Positions 16,771-26,907 of a stretch of 64,000 nt of DNA are shown piece after piece. Origin of the DNA: Microbulbifer sp. TB1203 (GTDB lineage: Bacteria > Pseudomonadota > Gammaproteobacteria > Pseudomonadales > Cellvibrionaceae). The stretch covers positions 2,806,001 to 2,870,000 of the forward strand of contig NZ_CP116899.1 in assembly GCF_030997045.1 (NCBI RefSeq), in the 5' to 3' direction. The first letter of the stretch is position 1, and each line of letters opens with the position of its first letter. The position numbers and the translations under genes are program-made. The notes beneath the pieces were generated by a model. It searched no databases and was not told where the DNA came from. It saw only the letters and a list, made by a program, of their open reading frames with translations.

Positions 16771-17690
16771 TAATTATTCAACCGCGCCCGCTTTATCTGA
16801 TGATCCCGCCCCAGCTCCAGTACGCAGTCCGCCCTGGACGGCATCTCGGCCAGCAGGTTGCGGGTGATTCGCTCGTAGTGCTGGACGAAACGCGCTATTT
16901 CGTCGTCGCTCATGCCATTGCCACGGCGCGCCCGCAGTTTTCTCTCCTGCAGTTGGCGCCACTCCAGCACGCACGCCATATCCGGCACCTTCAACATCAC
17001 CAGGGTGTCCAGTGGGGCGAACAACTGTCGGTAGGGGCCCTCCAACTGCGTATTTACGTAATTGCGCCAGACGCCCCGGCTGTCCTCCTCCCGCTCCAGC
17101 ACATTGATCGGCTCGGGGCTGTTCTCCCAAGGCCTGGCGCCCACACACCAGCCTTCGAACAGCAGAATATCCAGCGGCCCCCTGTGACGCGGCCACAGGT
17201 CCTCGGGAGTGCGTTCGTCGGTGGATTTGTCGAAATGGGGAATAGCGACCTCGGTGTCGCTATCGCTGTTGCACAGGCGTGAGATCGTCTCCAGCCCCAG
17301 GGATACATCGTGGGTGCCCGGCACACCGCGGGTCTCCAGCAGCGGATGCACCTGCTGCGCGAGCTGCCGGCGCTCGATCCTGGTGAGATAAATGTCGTCC
17401 AGGGAAAAACCCGCACTGCGAAACCCCAGATGCTCCCAGGCCAATTGCAGGAAATCCGTGAGGGTGGATTTGCCGGAACCCTGGCCGCCGCAGATACCCA
17501 CGACAAGGGTTTTATTCTTCTCCTTGCGCTCCGCCAGCCACAGTGCCAACGGCACATAGTAGTGCTCTACCTGGTGGCGGAACGACGCCGGCAACTGGTG
17601 GTCGGAAATAAAGTCGTCGATTTCAGACTGCAGCCGTTCGCACAGCCGCTCCGCCTGCTCGATGATCGCAGTTGGCCATTCGCTCGCCAT
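16770..17690 (-). CDS. P-loop kinase, D-glycerate 3-kinase-like
   Basis: This 306-aa cytosolic protein has a Walker A GGQGSGKST at residues 68-76, then SLDDIYLT (96-103), RGVPGTHD (121-128) and the LLFEGWCVG Walker B region. This set matches the plant/cyanobacterial GLYK glycerate kinases and related YggC/uridine-kinase-like proteins. The likely reaction is ATP-dependent phosphorylation of D-glycerate, but a related small-molecule substrate cannot be excluded. A GntP-type permease gene in the same window could import glycerate, though it is not linked. It starts 52 bp from the RND gene end on the same strand. Confidence 0.8.
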   Translation of the reverse strand: MASEWPTAIIEQAERLCERLQSEIDDFISDHQLPASFRHQVEHYYVPLALWLAERKEKNKTLVVGICGGQGSGKSTLTDFLQLAWEHLGFRSAGFSLDDIYLTRIERRQLAQQVHPLLETRGVPGTHDVSLGLETISRLCNSDSDTEVAIPHFDKSTDERTPEDLWPRHRGPLDILLFEGWCVGARPWENSPEPINVLEREEDSRGVWRNYVNTQLEGPYRQLFAPLDTLVMLKVPDMACVLEWRQLQERKLRARRGNGMSDDEIARFVQHYERITRNLLAEMPSRADCVLELGRDHQIKRARLNN

Positions 17691-17742
17691 CTATACCGGC
17701 TCTCCCGTTTCGCGGGCGGTGCTTGTGCGCCCGATTTCGACC

Positions 17743-20700
17743 CTACAGATCCTTTAGCCCTCGCCTCCCAGGCCCCAGGGGGCGCCGCGGTGGCAAAACG
17801 CTGCGCAGCAGTTCCCGCAGGCGCCCGGGCAATACCAGCATAACCGGAGTTACGATCAATGTAAGCAGGGTGGAAAAGGTGAGACCGTAAACGATGGCGC
17901 TGGCCAGCTTCACCCAGAAAGAGGCGATCACACCGCCCACCACGATATTGCGCCCCACCATATCCACGCTCACTCCAAGGGCCAGCGGCAGCAGACCGAG
18001 AATGGTGGTGGCGGTCGTGAGGAACACCGGGCGCAGCCGCTGTGCCGCGGCCTTGACCGCCGCCCCGGCCGGCGGCAGTTCCGGCTCGGCTCCGCGCACA
18101 TGGTTATAGGTGTCGATCAGCACGATATTGTTGTTAACCACGATACCGGCCAGCGCCACTATGCCCACGCCGGTCATGATCACACTGAAAGTACTCTGGG
18201 TAAGAGTGAGCCCCAGCATCACACCGAGGGTGGACATTACCACTGACGACAGAATCAGCAGCGACTGGTAGAAACTGTTGAACTGGGTCACCAACAGTAT
18301 AAACATCAGGAACAGCGACAGCAGGAAAGCCACCGCGAGAAAGCTGAGCGACTCGTTCTGTTCCTCATCGGCACCGCGGAACAGCAAGTCCACCTCGCCA
18401 TCCACTGGCTGCTCCTCCAGCCAGGCACGGATCTCCCGGACCTTATCGTCCGCCAGTACCCCCTCCTGCACATCGGCTTTGACCTGCATGCGGGTGGTTC
18501 CGTCGATGCGTTCGATTTTATCCACCTCGGGCCTGGCTTCCGTACGCACGAAACTGCTGACGGGCACCGCGCCGCGGGGGGTATTCACCTTGAGCTGTTC
18601 CAGCGCGGCGATACCGCGGGCACTTTCGGGATAGCGGATGCGGATATCCACTTCCTCATCGGTATCGTCCGGGCGATACTCGGCCATCAGCACGCCGTTG
18701 GTAACCAATTGCACCGCACGACCCACCTGTGTGAGATCGGCACCGTAGAGCGCAGCCTTGGCCCGGTCCACCTTTACCTCCCACTGGATACCCGGCAGCG
18801 GCGCGGTATTGACGATATCCCGCAGGCCGCCGAACTCATTCTCCAGCGCCCGGTGCAGGCGCCAGGTTTCCGCCAGCAGCTTGTGGTAATTCCGCGAACG
18901 CAGTTCCAGCACAATATCCTTGCCGACCGGCGGACCGCCCTCAAATAGTTTGGCAGTCACTTTAATTCCCGGAAAATGTGCGGTTCGCGCGCGCAGGTCG
19001 GCAAAAATCTCCCGACTGCGGCGCTCGCGCTCCTGCGCCGGCATCAGCTCCACCAGCATGTTGGCAATCTGGTCCGGCGCCCGCTCGGTATTGCCGGACA
19101 GACCGCCGGAACCGATCGCTGTGTAAGCCACCCGCACTTCCGGCACCTCCAGCACCGCGCGCTCCACCTGCGCGACCAGGGTTTTCTTTTCCTCCACCGA
19201 CAAATTGCCCTGTGCACGAACTTCCACATTGCCGTACTGCTCTTCGGTCTCGGTAAAAAACTCCACCCCGGCGCCAAAGCGGCCGAAGGCGAAAAAGATA
19301 CAGACCAGCATCAGCAGAGTGGTGGCAAAAGCCGCGAGCGGGCGATGCACCACCCACTCCAAAGCGCGCGCGTAAGCGCCGGTAACACCGCCGAGCACCG
19401 CGGGCCGCCCCTCCTCCAGTGCCCTGAGGTATTGCCGGGCTGCGGGGTCCAGCGCGCTCCTGCCGAACATGGCCCCCAACACCGGGGCGAAAAACAGCGC
19501 GTAGAGTAGCGAGCCGGAGAGCACCGCGAACACCGTCACCGGCAGGTAGCGCATAAACTCACCCACGACACCGGGCCAGAACATGATCGGCAGAAAGGCC
19601 GCCAGTGTGGTGCCGGTGGAGGCCACCACCGGCCAGAACATGCGCCGCACCGAAGTCACATAGGCATCGCGCGCGGACAGCCCCTCGGCCATTTTCCGGT
19701 CGGCGAATTCTGTGATCACAATTGAGCCGTCGATCAGCATGCCCAGCGCCAGCAGCATGCCGAACATCACCATAAAATTGAACGAGTAGCCCAGATACCA
19801 GGTGACAATGGAGCCGAACAGCAGTGAGAAGGGAATGCCCAGGCCCACCAGCATGCCGGAGCGGAAACCCAGCGCCGCCACCACAATCACCATCACCAGC
19901 AGCATCGCGGTAAGGATATTGCCCTGCATTTCGCTGACCATATCCCGCGCAAACTGGGACTGGTCGAAGACAAAATCCACCTCGACACCACGCGGCAGGT
20001 ATTGCGCTTCCTCCCGCACCAGTGCGCGCACCGCGTCCGCCACTTCCACCGAGCTGGCGCCGCTGCGTTTTTCCACGTTGATCGCCAGCCCCTGGCGGCC
20101 GTTGACGCTGGTGTAACTGGAAGCGTCCTTGAAGGTGCGGCGAATTTCGGTGACATCGCCCAGGGTCACCACACCGCGGGCGGAATTCTTCAGGGGAATT
20201 TCGTATACGTCCTGCGCCGATTCGATCAGCCCCGGCACCTTGACGGAAAAGCGGCCCCGGTCGGTCTCCAGTTCGCCGGCGGGAATCAGCAGGTTGTTGT
20301 TCAGCACCGCGTTGATCAACTCGCCGCTGGTCACTCCATAATGCTCCAGTCGCACCGGATCGATAGTGGCTTCCACCACCTCCTCGCGGTTGCCGCGGAG
20401 GTCGGCACTCAGTACCGAACTCAGGTTTTCGATCTTGCGCTGCAGGTGCTGCGCACTCTGCAGCAGCACCCGCTCGCTGACCTGTTCACCGGCCAGAGTG
20501 ACCACGATTGCCGGAAACGGTTGTGCCGAGGCTTCCTCGACAACCGGCTCCTCCGCGTCCCTAGGCAGTTCCGCCTTGGCGCGATCCACGGCATTGCGCA
20601 CTTCATCCACTGCGTCATCCACATCCATGGCGGCATCAAATTCAATCACCAGATACGCCATGGACTCCCGCGCAGTGGAAATTATCTCTTCAATCCCCTC

Positions 20701-20922
20701 GATAGCGCGCATCTCCTGCTCCAGCGGGCGCACCAACAGGCGCACGCCATCTTCCGGGGAGATACCCTCGTGAGCCACCTGCACGATCACCACCGGTGGA
20801 TTCACCTCCGGGCTGGATTCCACAGTCATGCCCGCGCGCGCCGCCAGACCCACAAGAACAATCAACAACATCAGGCTGATGGAGCTGCGGCTGCGATCTA
20901 TGGCGCTGTCCAGCAATTTCAC
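17743..20922 (-). CDS. RND-family efflux pump inner-membrane subunit (AcrB-like)
   Basis: This 1059-aa protein has normal RND length with 12 predicted membrane helices: one at the N-terminus, clusters near residues 335-480 and 525-545, and a second set after 865. Two large periplasmic loops are present. The helix-4 region reads GMLIDGSIVITEF, with one Asp where many pumps have two. The start is GTG 20922, overlapping the stop of the upstream membrane-fusion gene by 4 bases (GTGA), so pump and adaptor are coupled. Substrate may be a drug, lipid or metal; the single Asp and TVESSPEVNPP N-terminus suggest the HAE family. No outer-membrane TolC gene is adjacent. Confidence 0.95.
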   Translation of the reverse strand: MKLLDSAIDRSRSSISLMLLIVLVGLAARAGMTVESSPEVNPPVVIVQVAHEGISPEDGVRLLVRPLEQEMRAIEGIEEIISTARESMAYLVIEFDAAMDVDDAVDEVRNAVDRAKAELPRDAEEPVVEEASAQPFPAIVVTLAGEQVSERVLLQSAQHLQRKIENLSSVLSADLRGNREEVVEATIDPVRLEHYGVTSGELINAVLNNNLLIPAGELETDRGRFSVKVPGLIESAQDVYEIPLKNSARGVVTLGDVTEIRRTFKDASSYTSVNGRQGLAINVEKRSGASSVEVADAVRALVREEAQYLPRGVEVDFVFDQSQFARDMVSEMQGNILTAMLLVMVIVVAALGFRSGMLVGLGIPFSLLFGSIVTWYLGYSFNFMVMFGMLLALGMLIDGSIVITEFADRKMAEGLSARDAYVTSVRRMFWPVVASTGTTLAAFLPIMFWPGVVGEFMRYLPVTVFAVLSGSLLYALFFAPVLGAMFGRSALDPAARQYLRALEEGRPAVLGGVTGAYARALEWVVHRPLAAFATTLLMLVCIFFAFGRFGAGVEFFTETEEQYGNVEVRAQGNLSVEEKKTLVAQVERAVLEVPEVRVAYTAIGSGGLSGNTERAPDQIANMLVELMPAQERERRSREIFADLRARTAHFPGIKVTAKLFEGGPPVGKDIVLELRSRNYHKLLAETWRLHRALENEFGGLRDIVNTAPLPGIQWEVKVDRAKAALYGADLTQVGRAVQLVTNGVLMAEYRPDDTDEEVDIRIRYPESARGIAALEQLKVNTPRGAVPVSSFVRTEARPEVDKIERIDGTTRMQVKADVQEGVLADDKVREIRAWLEEQPVDGEVDLLFRGADEEQNESLSFLAVAFLLSLFLMFILLVTQFNSFYQSLLILSSVVMSTLGVMLGLTLTQSTFSVIMTGVGIVALAGIVVNNNIVLIDTYNHVRGAEPELPPAGAAVKAAAQRLRPVFLTTATTILGLLPLALGVSVDMVGRNIVVGGVIASFWVKLASAIVYGLTFSTLLTLIVTPVMLVLPGRLRELLRSVLPPRRPLGPGRRGLKDL

Positions 20923-22106
20923 TGCGCGTCCCCCCCGTCCGGTGACACCACTTCACTCGCCGAGGGCAGCACCTCCACTGCGGCTTCGCCGGGCGCGGGC
21001 AGGTCGCCCTCTCCGGGCTCAAATTCCACACTGACAACCTCGCCGACGGAGACATATTCCTGGCCGACAGTGATCAGCGTGACCCGGGGCGGCAGGCCTC
21101 CAACCCAGACACCTTCGTCCGCGTCCCCAAACAGCTCGACGTTGGCGAAACCCACCCGGTTGCCGGCATCGAGGATACGCACGCCCAGGTCGCCGCGGTC
21201 GTCGAGAGTCAACAGTGAGGCATTGATCCGGTGCGCCAATATCTCACCGGTGGGCAGCGCCAGGCGCCCGCTGAGTCCCGCGCGCAATGCGGCCGAGGAA
21301 TTCTCCACCGCCACTTCCACCCGATAGGCGCGGGTCAGTTCGTCCGCTTGCCGGCTGATATAGCGCAGGCGCCCTCGCACTGTCTGCCCACCCTGCAGCT
21401 GCGCACTGGCAGGGCCGCCGATAGTGAGGCGGCCCACCTGCGCTTCGGACACCTCGCCCACCACCAGTATCGGGTCCAGGTCCAGCAGGGTGGCGCACTC
21501 CTCGCCGCGGCGAATGAAATCCCCCAGTTCCACCGCGCGGCTGTTGACCACGCCATCGAAGGGCGCGCGGATTTTCAGGTTGTCCACCGCCACTTGGGCC
21601 CGCTTGAATTCCGCCCGCGCGTCGGCCAGTGCCACTTCCTGCCCAGCCAGGTCGGTGTTCGACTGCAGCCCCTTTTTCTTCAGCCGCTGGGCGCCCTGGT
21701 AATCCAGCTCCGCCTTGCTCAGCGCGGCTTTGGCCCGGGCCAGGTTTTCCGGCCGATCCTCCGCTTCGATCTCGCAAATCACCTCGCCCTGCCTAACCGC
21801 ACGGCCCTCCTCCACCGGCAGCGCGACGATGGCACCATCCAGTTCCGCGCGCAGACGCACGCTGCGGTTCGGCTCCGTGCGGCTGTTTACCTGTACGCGA
21901 GTGAGGTAGGACTGGGCCCTGAGCCTTTTCGCCTGTACCCGCAGTGATTCGCCGGGGGCAGTTGCCCGGCTGTCGCCATCCCCCGGCGCCGACGATTGTC
22001 CACCGGAAAATACCAGGCCACTCAACAGCCACAGCAGGGCCAACAGAGCGATGATTGCGGCCACGCGGTAATTGCGCTGCCGCCAGAAGGTTGCAAAAAC
22101 TTTCAT
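20919..22106 (-). CDS. RND periplasmic adaptor (HlyD-type membrane fusion protein)
   Basis: This is a 395-aa protein with an N-terminal membrane anchor (about residues 13-33), a barrel-sandwich/lipoyl segment (LDGAIVALPVEEGRAVRQGEVI), a coiled-coil hairpin around residues 120-165, and the returning lipoyl half (IRAPFDGVVNSRAVELGDFI). It bridges the RND pump to an outer-membrane channel. It is the first gene of a two-gene operon; the upstream 381 bp contain a family A repeat and no other gene. Confidence 0.94.
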   Translation of the reverse strand: MKVFATFWRQRNYRVAAIIALLALLWLLSGLVFSGGQSSAPGDGDSRATAPGESLRVQAKRLRAQSYLTRVQVNSRTEPNRSVRLRAELDGAIVALPVEEGRAVRQGEVICEIEAEDRPENLARAKAALSKAELDYQGAQRLKKKGLQSNTDLAGQEVALADARAEFKRAQVAVDNLKIRAPFDGVVNSRAVELGDFIRRGEECATLLDLDPILVVGEVSEAQVGRLTIGGPASAQLQGGQTVRGRLRYISRQADELTRAYRVEVAVENSSAALRAGLSGRLALPTGEILAHRINASLLTLDDRGDLGVRILDAGNRVGFANVELFGDADEGVWVGGLPPRVTLITVGQEYVSVGEVVSVEFEPGEGDLPAPGEAAVEVLPSASEVVSPDGGDAQ

Positions 22107-22363
22107 CTCGAAAACCTTGCGGAGGGGAAAAAATCCAGCTTCCGCCAGAACCTCCGTATTCTGGCGGAAGGCAAATTGTAGGCGGCGGATGCGGCCTGCG
22201 CAGCGAACATTTCTAGCGGAATGTGAAATTCACAAGGGTTATCGCGCCTGTCTTCGGCAAGTCGCCGCGGCAGAGCCTGCAAGCCTGCCGCGGGGGAAGG
22301 TCAAGGGGTGGGTGTGGTCGGTGGGAATTATAGATATCCTGTTTTAAATCAAGCTCCCATACT

Positions 22364-22425
22364 CGTCATACCGGCGCACGCCGGTTATCCAGTCCAGTGG
22401 CACCTGGGTTCCGGCCTGCGCCGGA
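22364..22425. repeat. Family A palindromic repeat (CGTCATACCGGCGC type)
   Basis: CGTCATACCGGCGCACGCCGG, then ATCCAGTCCAGTGGC and CCGGCCTGCGCCGGAA. Related copies are at 26908-27000, 34175-34220, 39965-40035 and 45725-45790. The rest of 22107-22487 (381 bp) shows nothing else recognisable apart from an inverted repeat near 22136-22165. Confidence 0.8.
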
Positions 22426-22487
22426 ACAACGAACGCGCGCGTGAGGGCGAACACAAGTTCCGCTCTATGGCGCCACAATTCCGGGTA

Positions 22488-23198
22488 TCAGGAAAGCATC
22501 GATTCGAGGAAGTCGGACATATCGGAACTCTCGTCCACCAGTTCACCGCTACCGAACTCCGCATTCCAGTCCAGCAGGATTCGCGCCAGGGCGCGGGCCT
22601 GGTCCGCAAGTGCCAGCAGTTCCTCGCGGCAGTTTTTCGGCCCGGTGTACAGCTTCAGTTTGCGGTGGCTGTCCGCCAGTTGGTGGGCGGGGTATTTGGA
22701 GCGATAGACTTCCAGCTTCCAGCGCAGGGAATGCACCATATTGCGGTAGAACACCAGTTTGGTGGGCAGCTGCAGCAGGGAGAAATCCTCCAGGTCGCCG
22801 AACAGGGTGCAGTCCACTGCCAGAACCTGGGTATCACGGCTGGCCGGCGCCGCCACGACAGTGGCGCTGCGCGGCTCTGCCAGCAGCATGGATAGATCGC
22901 CGAATACCTCGCCGGGGCGGATAACCGCCAGCGGGCGTTCCACCGCGTCGATTTTCCCCGTTGCCGCGCTCTCGACATGTACCTGCAGTTCGCCGCGCAA
23001 CAGGAAGTACACCCATTGGTCCACGTCCCCGGCGTTCAATAATTGTTCACCCGCCTGCAAGCTCACAAGCTGGGAACGCTTGAGCAACACGTCGTACTGC
23101 CATTCGCTGGTGGCGCGGATATCGCGAAACAGGTGAATGACATTGAGCAGGCGGTCCACGGCGTCCCGCGGATAATCACCAAGTGGTTTACTTTCCAT
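22488..23198 (-). CDS. Cyclic-nucleotide-binding domain protein
   Basis: This is a 236-aa protein. Residues about 35-150 form a cNMP-binding fold with the phosphate-cassette-like segment VIRPGEVFGDLSMLLAEPRSATVVA. Unlike CRP, there is no DNA-binding helix-turn-helix; the C-terminal 90 residues are helical and acidic at the end. It could sense cAMP, c-di-GMP or another nucleotide and act through a partner protein. It is a single gene, separated from both neighbours by over 60 bp. An ATG start at 23198 fits the domain. Confidence 0.83.
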   Translation of the reverse strand: MESKPLGDYPRDAVDRLLNVIHLFRDIRATSEWQYDVLLKRSQLVSLQAGEQLLNAGDVDQWVYFLLRGELQVHVESAATGKIDAVERPLAVIRPGEVFGDLSMLLAEPRSATVVAAPASRDTQVLAVDCTLFGDLEDFSLLQLPTKLVFYRNMVHSLRWKLEVYRSKYPAHQLADSHRKLKLYTGPKNCREELLALADQARALARILLDWNAEFGSGELVDESSDMSDFLESMLS

Positions 23199-23506
23199 CC
23201 GTCACTGATTACATATTGATTGAAAAAAAATTATATTGCGGCAACAGGCCCAGCGCATTCTATCGGCGGGAGGACCGCTGTCTCCCCCGCAAATCGCCAA
23301 ATTTGAGAAAACGAGACATTCTACCCATTTCGGGCTTGAACTCCATTGCAGTTGCAGTAGAGTTAGGCTGAGTCCAGATTAATTTGGTCAATAGTGCTAC
23401 TTGGTAGCCTATTTTTTAATCTGGCCGGCGCGCCTCGGGGGAGGGGGCGCCAAAACTCTTATCCGCCGGAAACTTCCCATCCGGAAAAAACAGACGCCGA
23501 AAAACA
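23199..23506. other. Intergenic region, 308 bp
   Basis: This divergent spacer between the cNMP-binding gene (-) and the chalcone-isomerase-like/TonB gene (+) is locally AT-rich near 23215-23245. It presumably holds both promoters, but I cannot assign boxes with confidence and see no gene or repeat. Confidence 0.4.
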
Positions 23507-24679
23507 ATGAAACCGACAACACTCTTCACCGCCCTGTTGGTGTTTGCCGCGGCGCTATCCGCCAAAGCTGCACCACTGTTGAACGGTCTCGCTCTGGAGC
23601 AGCAGTTCAACAAAGACCGCTATATCGCCGCAGTTTACTCTGAAACTCTCGCCACTAGCGCCGGCACACTGCTGGACAACAACACACCCCGCCGCCTGGA
23701 AGTGCGCATCCTGGCCGACAGCCTGTCCGCTCGCAGCTTCCGCAACCAGTGGATGGAGGGTATCGCGATCAACAACCAGGGGGATATCCTGAGCGGCCAG
23801 GCGGAGAACATGGTGATCTTCGCCAACCTGTTCTCGGGCCGCCTGAAAAAGGGCGACCGGCTCAGCGTGGCCTTCGCCGCGGACAGCGGCACCACCAGCG
23901 TAGCCCTGAACGGCCTGCCCCTCGGCAAGATCGAGGACCGCGACTTCTTCAACACCCTGCTGCGCGCCTGGATCGGGCCGGTGCCTCCCTCCTCCGATTT
24001 TCGCGAAGGCCTGCTGGCCGAGGGACAGGTCTCCTCGTCTCTGCTCGGCCGCTACGAACTGCTCGAACCCAGTGCGGAGCGGATCGCGCAGCTGACCGAA
24101 CAGCTGGACGCGCGGGAGGCCGAAGCAACAGAGGCGGCAGCTGAGGAACAGCAAGTGGCCGCAGCCAAACCCGCGGCGGCCGTGCCTACAGTGAAGAAAC
24201 CGGCGTTAGCCGCCGCTATTCCTCCACCCACCCTCGCCTCCGTGGATGGAAAGCCGCAGGCAGCGGGGAAAGCCGCGCCCCAGCCCTCCAAACCCCAGGC
24301 CGCTGCCAAGCGCCGCCCCCCGGCTCCGGAAGAAGAGGAACTGGAAGAGGAGGAAGAGGAAGCTCCGCTCACCGCCGACCTGATCCTCGCCCGCCAGCTC
24401 TACCATTCCATGCTGCTGCGCCACACCTTCAAGAACACTCGCTATCCCCAGCGCGCCCAGGAGCGCGGGCAGGAAGGCAGCGTGCGGCTGAACGTGGTCA
24501 TCGACGCCCGGGGACAGGTAAAGGATATCCAGACGGTACAGGAATCCCGCTACTCCAGCCTCAACCGCGAGGCCCGTGAGGCCATCGAGCGCTCCAGCCC
24601 CTACCCGAAGGCGCCGGCGCAGTTGACCCAGAGCGAGTACCGCTTCACAGTGCCGATCACCTTCCGCCTGCCGGACTAG
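23507..24679 (+). CDS. Secreted chalcone-isomerase-like domain fused to TonB C-terminal domain
   Basis: This is a 390-aa protein with a signal peptide (cleavage near SAKA). Residues 22-185 resemble bacterial chalcone-isomerase-like proteins (RRLEVRILADSLSARSFRNQ, MEGIAINNQGD, RAWIGPVPPSSDFREGLL). A Pro/Ala- and Glu-rich linker (about 200-290) follows. Residues about 295-390 are a TonB-type C-terminal domain with YPQRAQERGQEGSV and SSPYPKAP. Unlike TonB there is no N-terminal membrane anchor of the usual kind, so it is probably periplasmic and not energised by ExbBD. The function of this fusion is unknown. Confidence 0.82.
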   Translation: MKPTTLFTALLVFAAALSAKAAPLLNGLALEQQFNKDRYIAAVYSETLATSAGTLLDNNTPRRLEVRILADSLSARSFRNQWMEGIAINNQGDILSGQAENMVIFANLFSGRLKKGDRLSVAFAADSGTTSVALNGLPLGKIEDRDFFNTLLRAWIGPVPPSSDFREGLLAEGQVSSSLLGRYELLEPSAERIAQLTEQLDAREAEATEAAAEEQQVAAAKPAAAVPTVKKPALAAAIPPPTLASVDGKPQAAGKAAPQPSKPQAAAKRRPPAPEEEELEEEEEEAPLTADLILARQLYHSMLLRHTFKNTRYPQRAQERGQEGSVRLNVVIDARGQVKDIQTVQESRYSSLNREAREAIERSSPYPKAPAQLTQSEYRFTVPITFRLPD

Positions 24680-24824
24680 CGAACGGACTGATCCGGCCTG
24701 AGCTGGAGGAGACAGAGACGGCTTTGTCCCCTCCAGATCTCGCTTTGTCCTCGGACTTCTGTCTACTCTCAACCGCATCGGGCATACTATTGCGTTGAAT
24801 AATCAGCCAACGCAAAGGCCCGAT

Positions 24825-26894
24825 ATGAACAAATTCCTTCTATCTCTCGCCATCGCCGGTCTAATGGCTGGCTGCTCCAAATCAGAGGCGCCGCAAGCGG
24901 ACGAAAAGTCCGCAGACGCCACCGGCAGCGCCGCCGTCCAGCCGGCCGCACTCGGCTCCGGTGTGGACCTGGAGGCCATGAATACCTCGGTGCGCCCGCA
25001 GGACGACTTCTTCGCCTACGTAAACGGCGGTTGGATTGACAGCACCGAAATTCCCGCAGACAAATCCCGCTGGGGCTCCTTCGATCAACTGCGCGATACC
25101 AGTACCGAGCGGGTCAAGGCCCTGATCGCCGAAGCCGGCGAGAAAGCGGAAGATGCCGATGCGCAGAAAATCGGTGCCCTCTACAACAGCTTTATGGATG
25201 AGAAGAAGGTGGAGGCCCGGGGCCTTGCGGCCATCGAGGGCGAGCTGAAGAAAATCGACGGCATCAAATCCCGCGACGATCTATCCGGCTACTTCGCCTA
25301 CGCGGATTCCGTGGGCTACGACGCTCCCTTCGGTGTCTTTATCAACCAGGACGCCAAGGACGTGGAATCCTATATCGCCTACTTCTGGCAGGCAGGTCTG
25401 GGGCTGCCGGACCGCGACTACTACTTCGACGACTCGGAAAAAGGCAAAAAGCTGCAGCAGGCCTACAAAAAGTACCTCACCGAGGTGCAGCAACTGGCCG
25501 GGCTGGAAGATCCTCAGGCGGGAACCGAAGAGATCTACCAGTTGGAAAAAAGCCTCGCCGAACGCCAGTGGACCCGCGTGGACAACCGCGATCCGGATAA
25601 AACCTACAACAAAAGAACCCCGGAAGAACTGGCGCAGATGCTGCCGACCATCAACTGGGACCGCTACCTGCCGAAGGCCCAGCTGACGGGAGCGCAGGCA
25701 GTGATCGTCGGCCAGCCGGACTACCTGGAAGCGGCCAATAAAATTATCGCCGATACCAGCCTTCCCACCTGGCGCCGCTACCTGAAAATCAAACTGCTCA
25801 CCACCATGGCGCCCTATATGCACGGGGAGCTGGCCCAGGTGCGCTTCGACTTCTACGGCACCGCGTTGCGCGGCGTGGAGGAAATGGAACCGCGCTGGAA
25901 GCGCGCGGTGGAATTCGTGAACGGCTCCGCCGGCGAACTGGTGGGCAAACGCTACGTACAGAAGCACTTCCCGCCGGAAGCCAAGGCGCGCATGGTGGAA
26001 CTGGTGAACAACCTCAAGGCCGCCTACCGCGAATCCATCCAGTCACTCAGCTGGATGGGCGAGGAGACCAAGAAGGAAGCGCTCACCAAGCTGGACAATT
26101 TCACCACCAAGATCGGCTACCCGGACGAGTGGCGCGACTATAGCGCGCTGAAAGTCAGCGCCGACGACCTGGTCGGCAACGTGCTCGCCGCGCGCACCTT
26201 TTCCACCAACTACGAGCGCGCCAAGCTGGGCAAACCCCTGGACCGGGGCGAGTGGCATATGTTCCCGCAGACGGTAAACGCCTACTACAACCCGCCCATG
26301 AACGAAATCGTCTTCCCCGCGGCCATACTGCAGCCGCCCTTCTTCAATCTGGAAGCGGACGACGCGGTCAACTACGGTGCCATCGGCGGCGTGATCGGCC
26401 ACGAGATCGGCCACGGCTTCGACGACAAGGGCAGCAAGTTCGATGGCAAAGGCTACCTGAACAACTGGTGGACCGACTCCGACCGAGAGAACTTCGAGAA
26501 ACTCACCGGCAAGCTGGTGGCCCAGTACGACGCCTTCGAGCCGCTCCCGGGGGAACACATCAACGGCAACCTGACCCTGGGTGAAAATATCGGCGACCTC
26601 TCCGGCCTGGGCATCGCCTACAAGGCCTACAAGATGTCCCTGAATGGCAAAGAGGCCCCGGTTATCGACGGCTTCACCGGCGACCAGCGCCTGTTTTTGG
26701 GCTGGGCCCAGGTGTGGCGCAGCGCGATTCGCGACGAGGCGCTGAGCGCGCAACTGAAGACAGACCCTCACTCGCCCACCAAATACCGGGTGCTCGGGGT
26801 GTTGCCGAATATCTCCGCCTTTTACGAAGCGTTCGACGTGAAGGAGGGCGACAAGATGTATCTGCCCGAGGAAGAGCGGGTAGTGATCTGGTAA
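24825..26894 (+). CDS. M13-family (neprilysin-like) metallopeptidase lipoprotein
   Basis: This is a 689-aa protein starting at ATG 24825; an in-frame TTG ten codons earlier would spoil the signal peptide. The lipobox LMAGC gives a lipid anchor. The mature protein follows the M13 plan: NTSVRPQDDFFAYVNGGW at the N-terminus, NAYYNPPMNEIVFPAAILQP, then the zinc motif HEIGHGFDDKG, ENIGDLSGL (third ligand Glu and Asp), and a C-terminal VLGVLPNISAFYEAF. It cleaves oligopeptides in the periplasm or at the surface. It is a single-gene unit. Confidence 0.96.
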   Translation: MNKFLLSLAIAGLMAGCSKSEAPQADEKSADATGSAAVQPAALGSGVDLEAMNTSVRPQDDFFAYVNGGWIDSTEIPADKSRWGSFDQLRDTSTERVKALIAEAGEKAEDADAQKIGALYNSFMDEKKVEARGLAAIEGELKKIDGIKSRDDLSGYFAYADSVGYDAPFGVFINQDAKDVESYIAYFWQAGLGLPDRDYYFDDSEKGKKLQQAYKKYLTEVQQLAGLEDPQAGTEEIYQLEKSLAERQWTRVDNRDPDKTYNKRTPEELAQMLPTINWDRYLPKAQLTGAQAVIVGQPDYLEAANKIIADTSLPTWRRYLKIKLLTTMAPYMHGELAQVRFDFYGTALRGVEEMEPRWKRAVEFVNGSAGELVGKRYVQKHFPPEAKARMVELVNNLKAAYRESIQSLSWMGEETKKEALTKLDNFTTKIGYPDEWRDYSALKVSADDLVGNVLAARTFSTNYERAKLGKPLDRGEWHMFPQTVNAYYNPPMNEIVFPAAILQPPFFNLEADDAVNYGAIGGVIGHEIGHGFDDKGSKFDGKGYLNNWWTDSDRENFEKLTGKLVAQYDAFEPLPGEHINGNLTLGENIGDLSGLGIAYKAYKMSLNGKEAPVIDGFTGDQRLFLGWAQVWRSAIRDEALSAQLKTDPHSPTKYRVLGVLPNISAFYEAFDVKEGDKMYLPEEERVVIW

Positions 26895-26907
26895 ATGCCA
26901 GTTTGCT

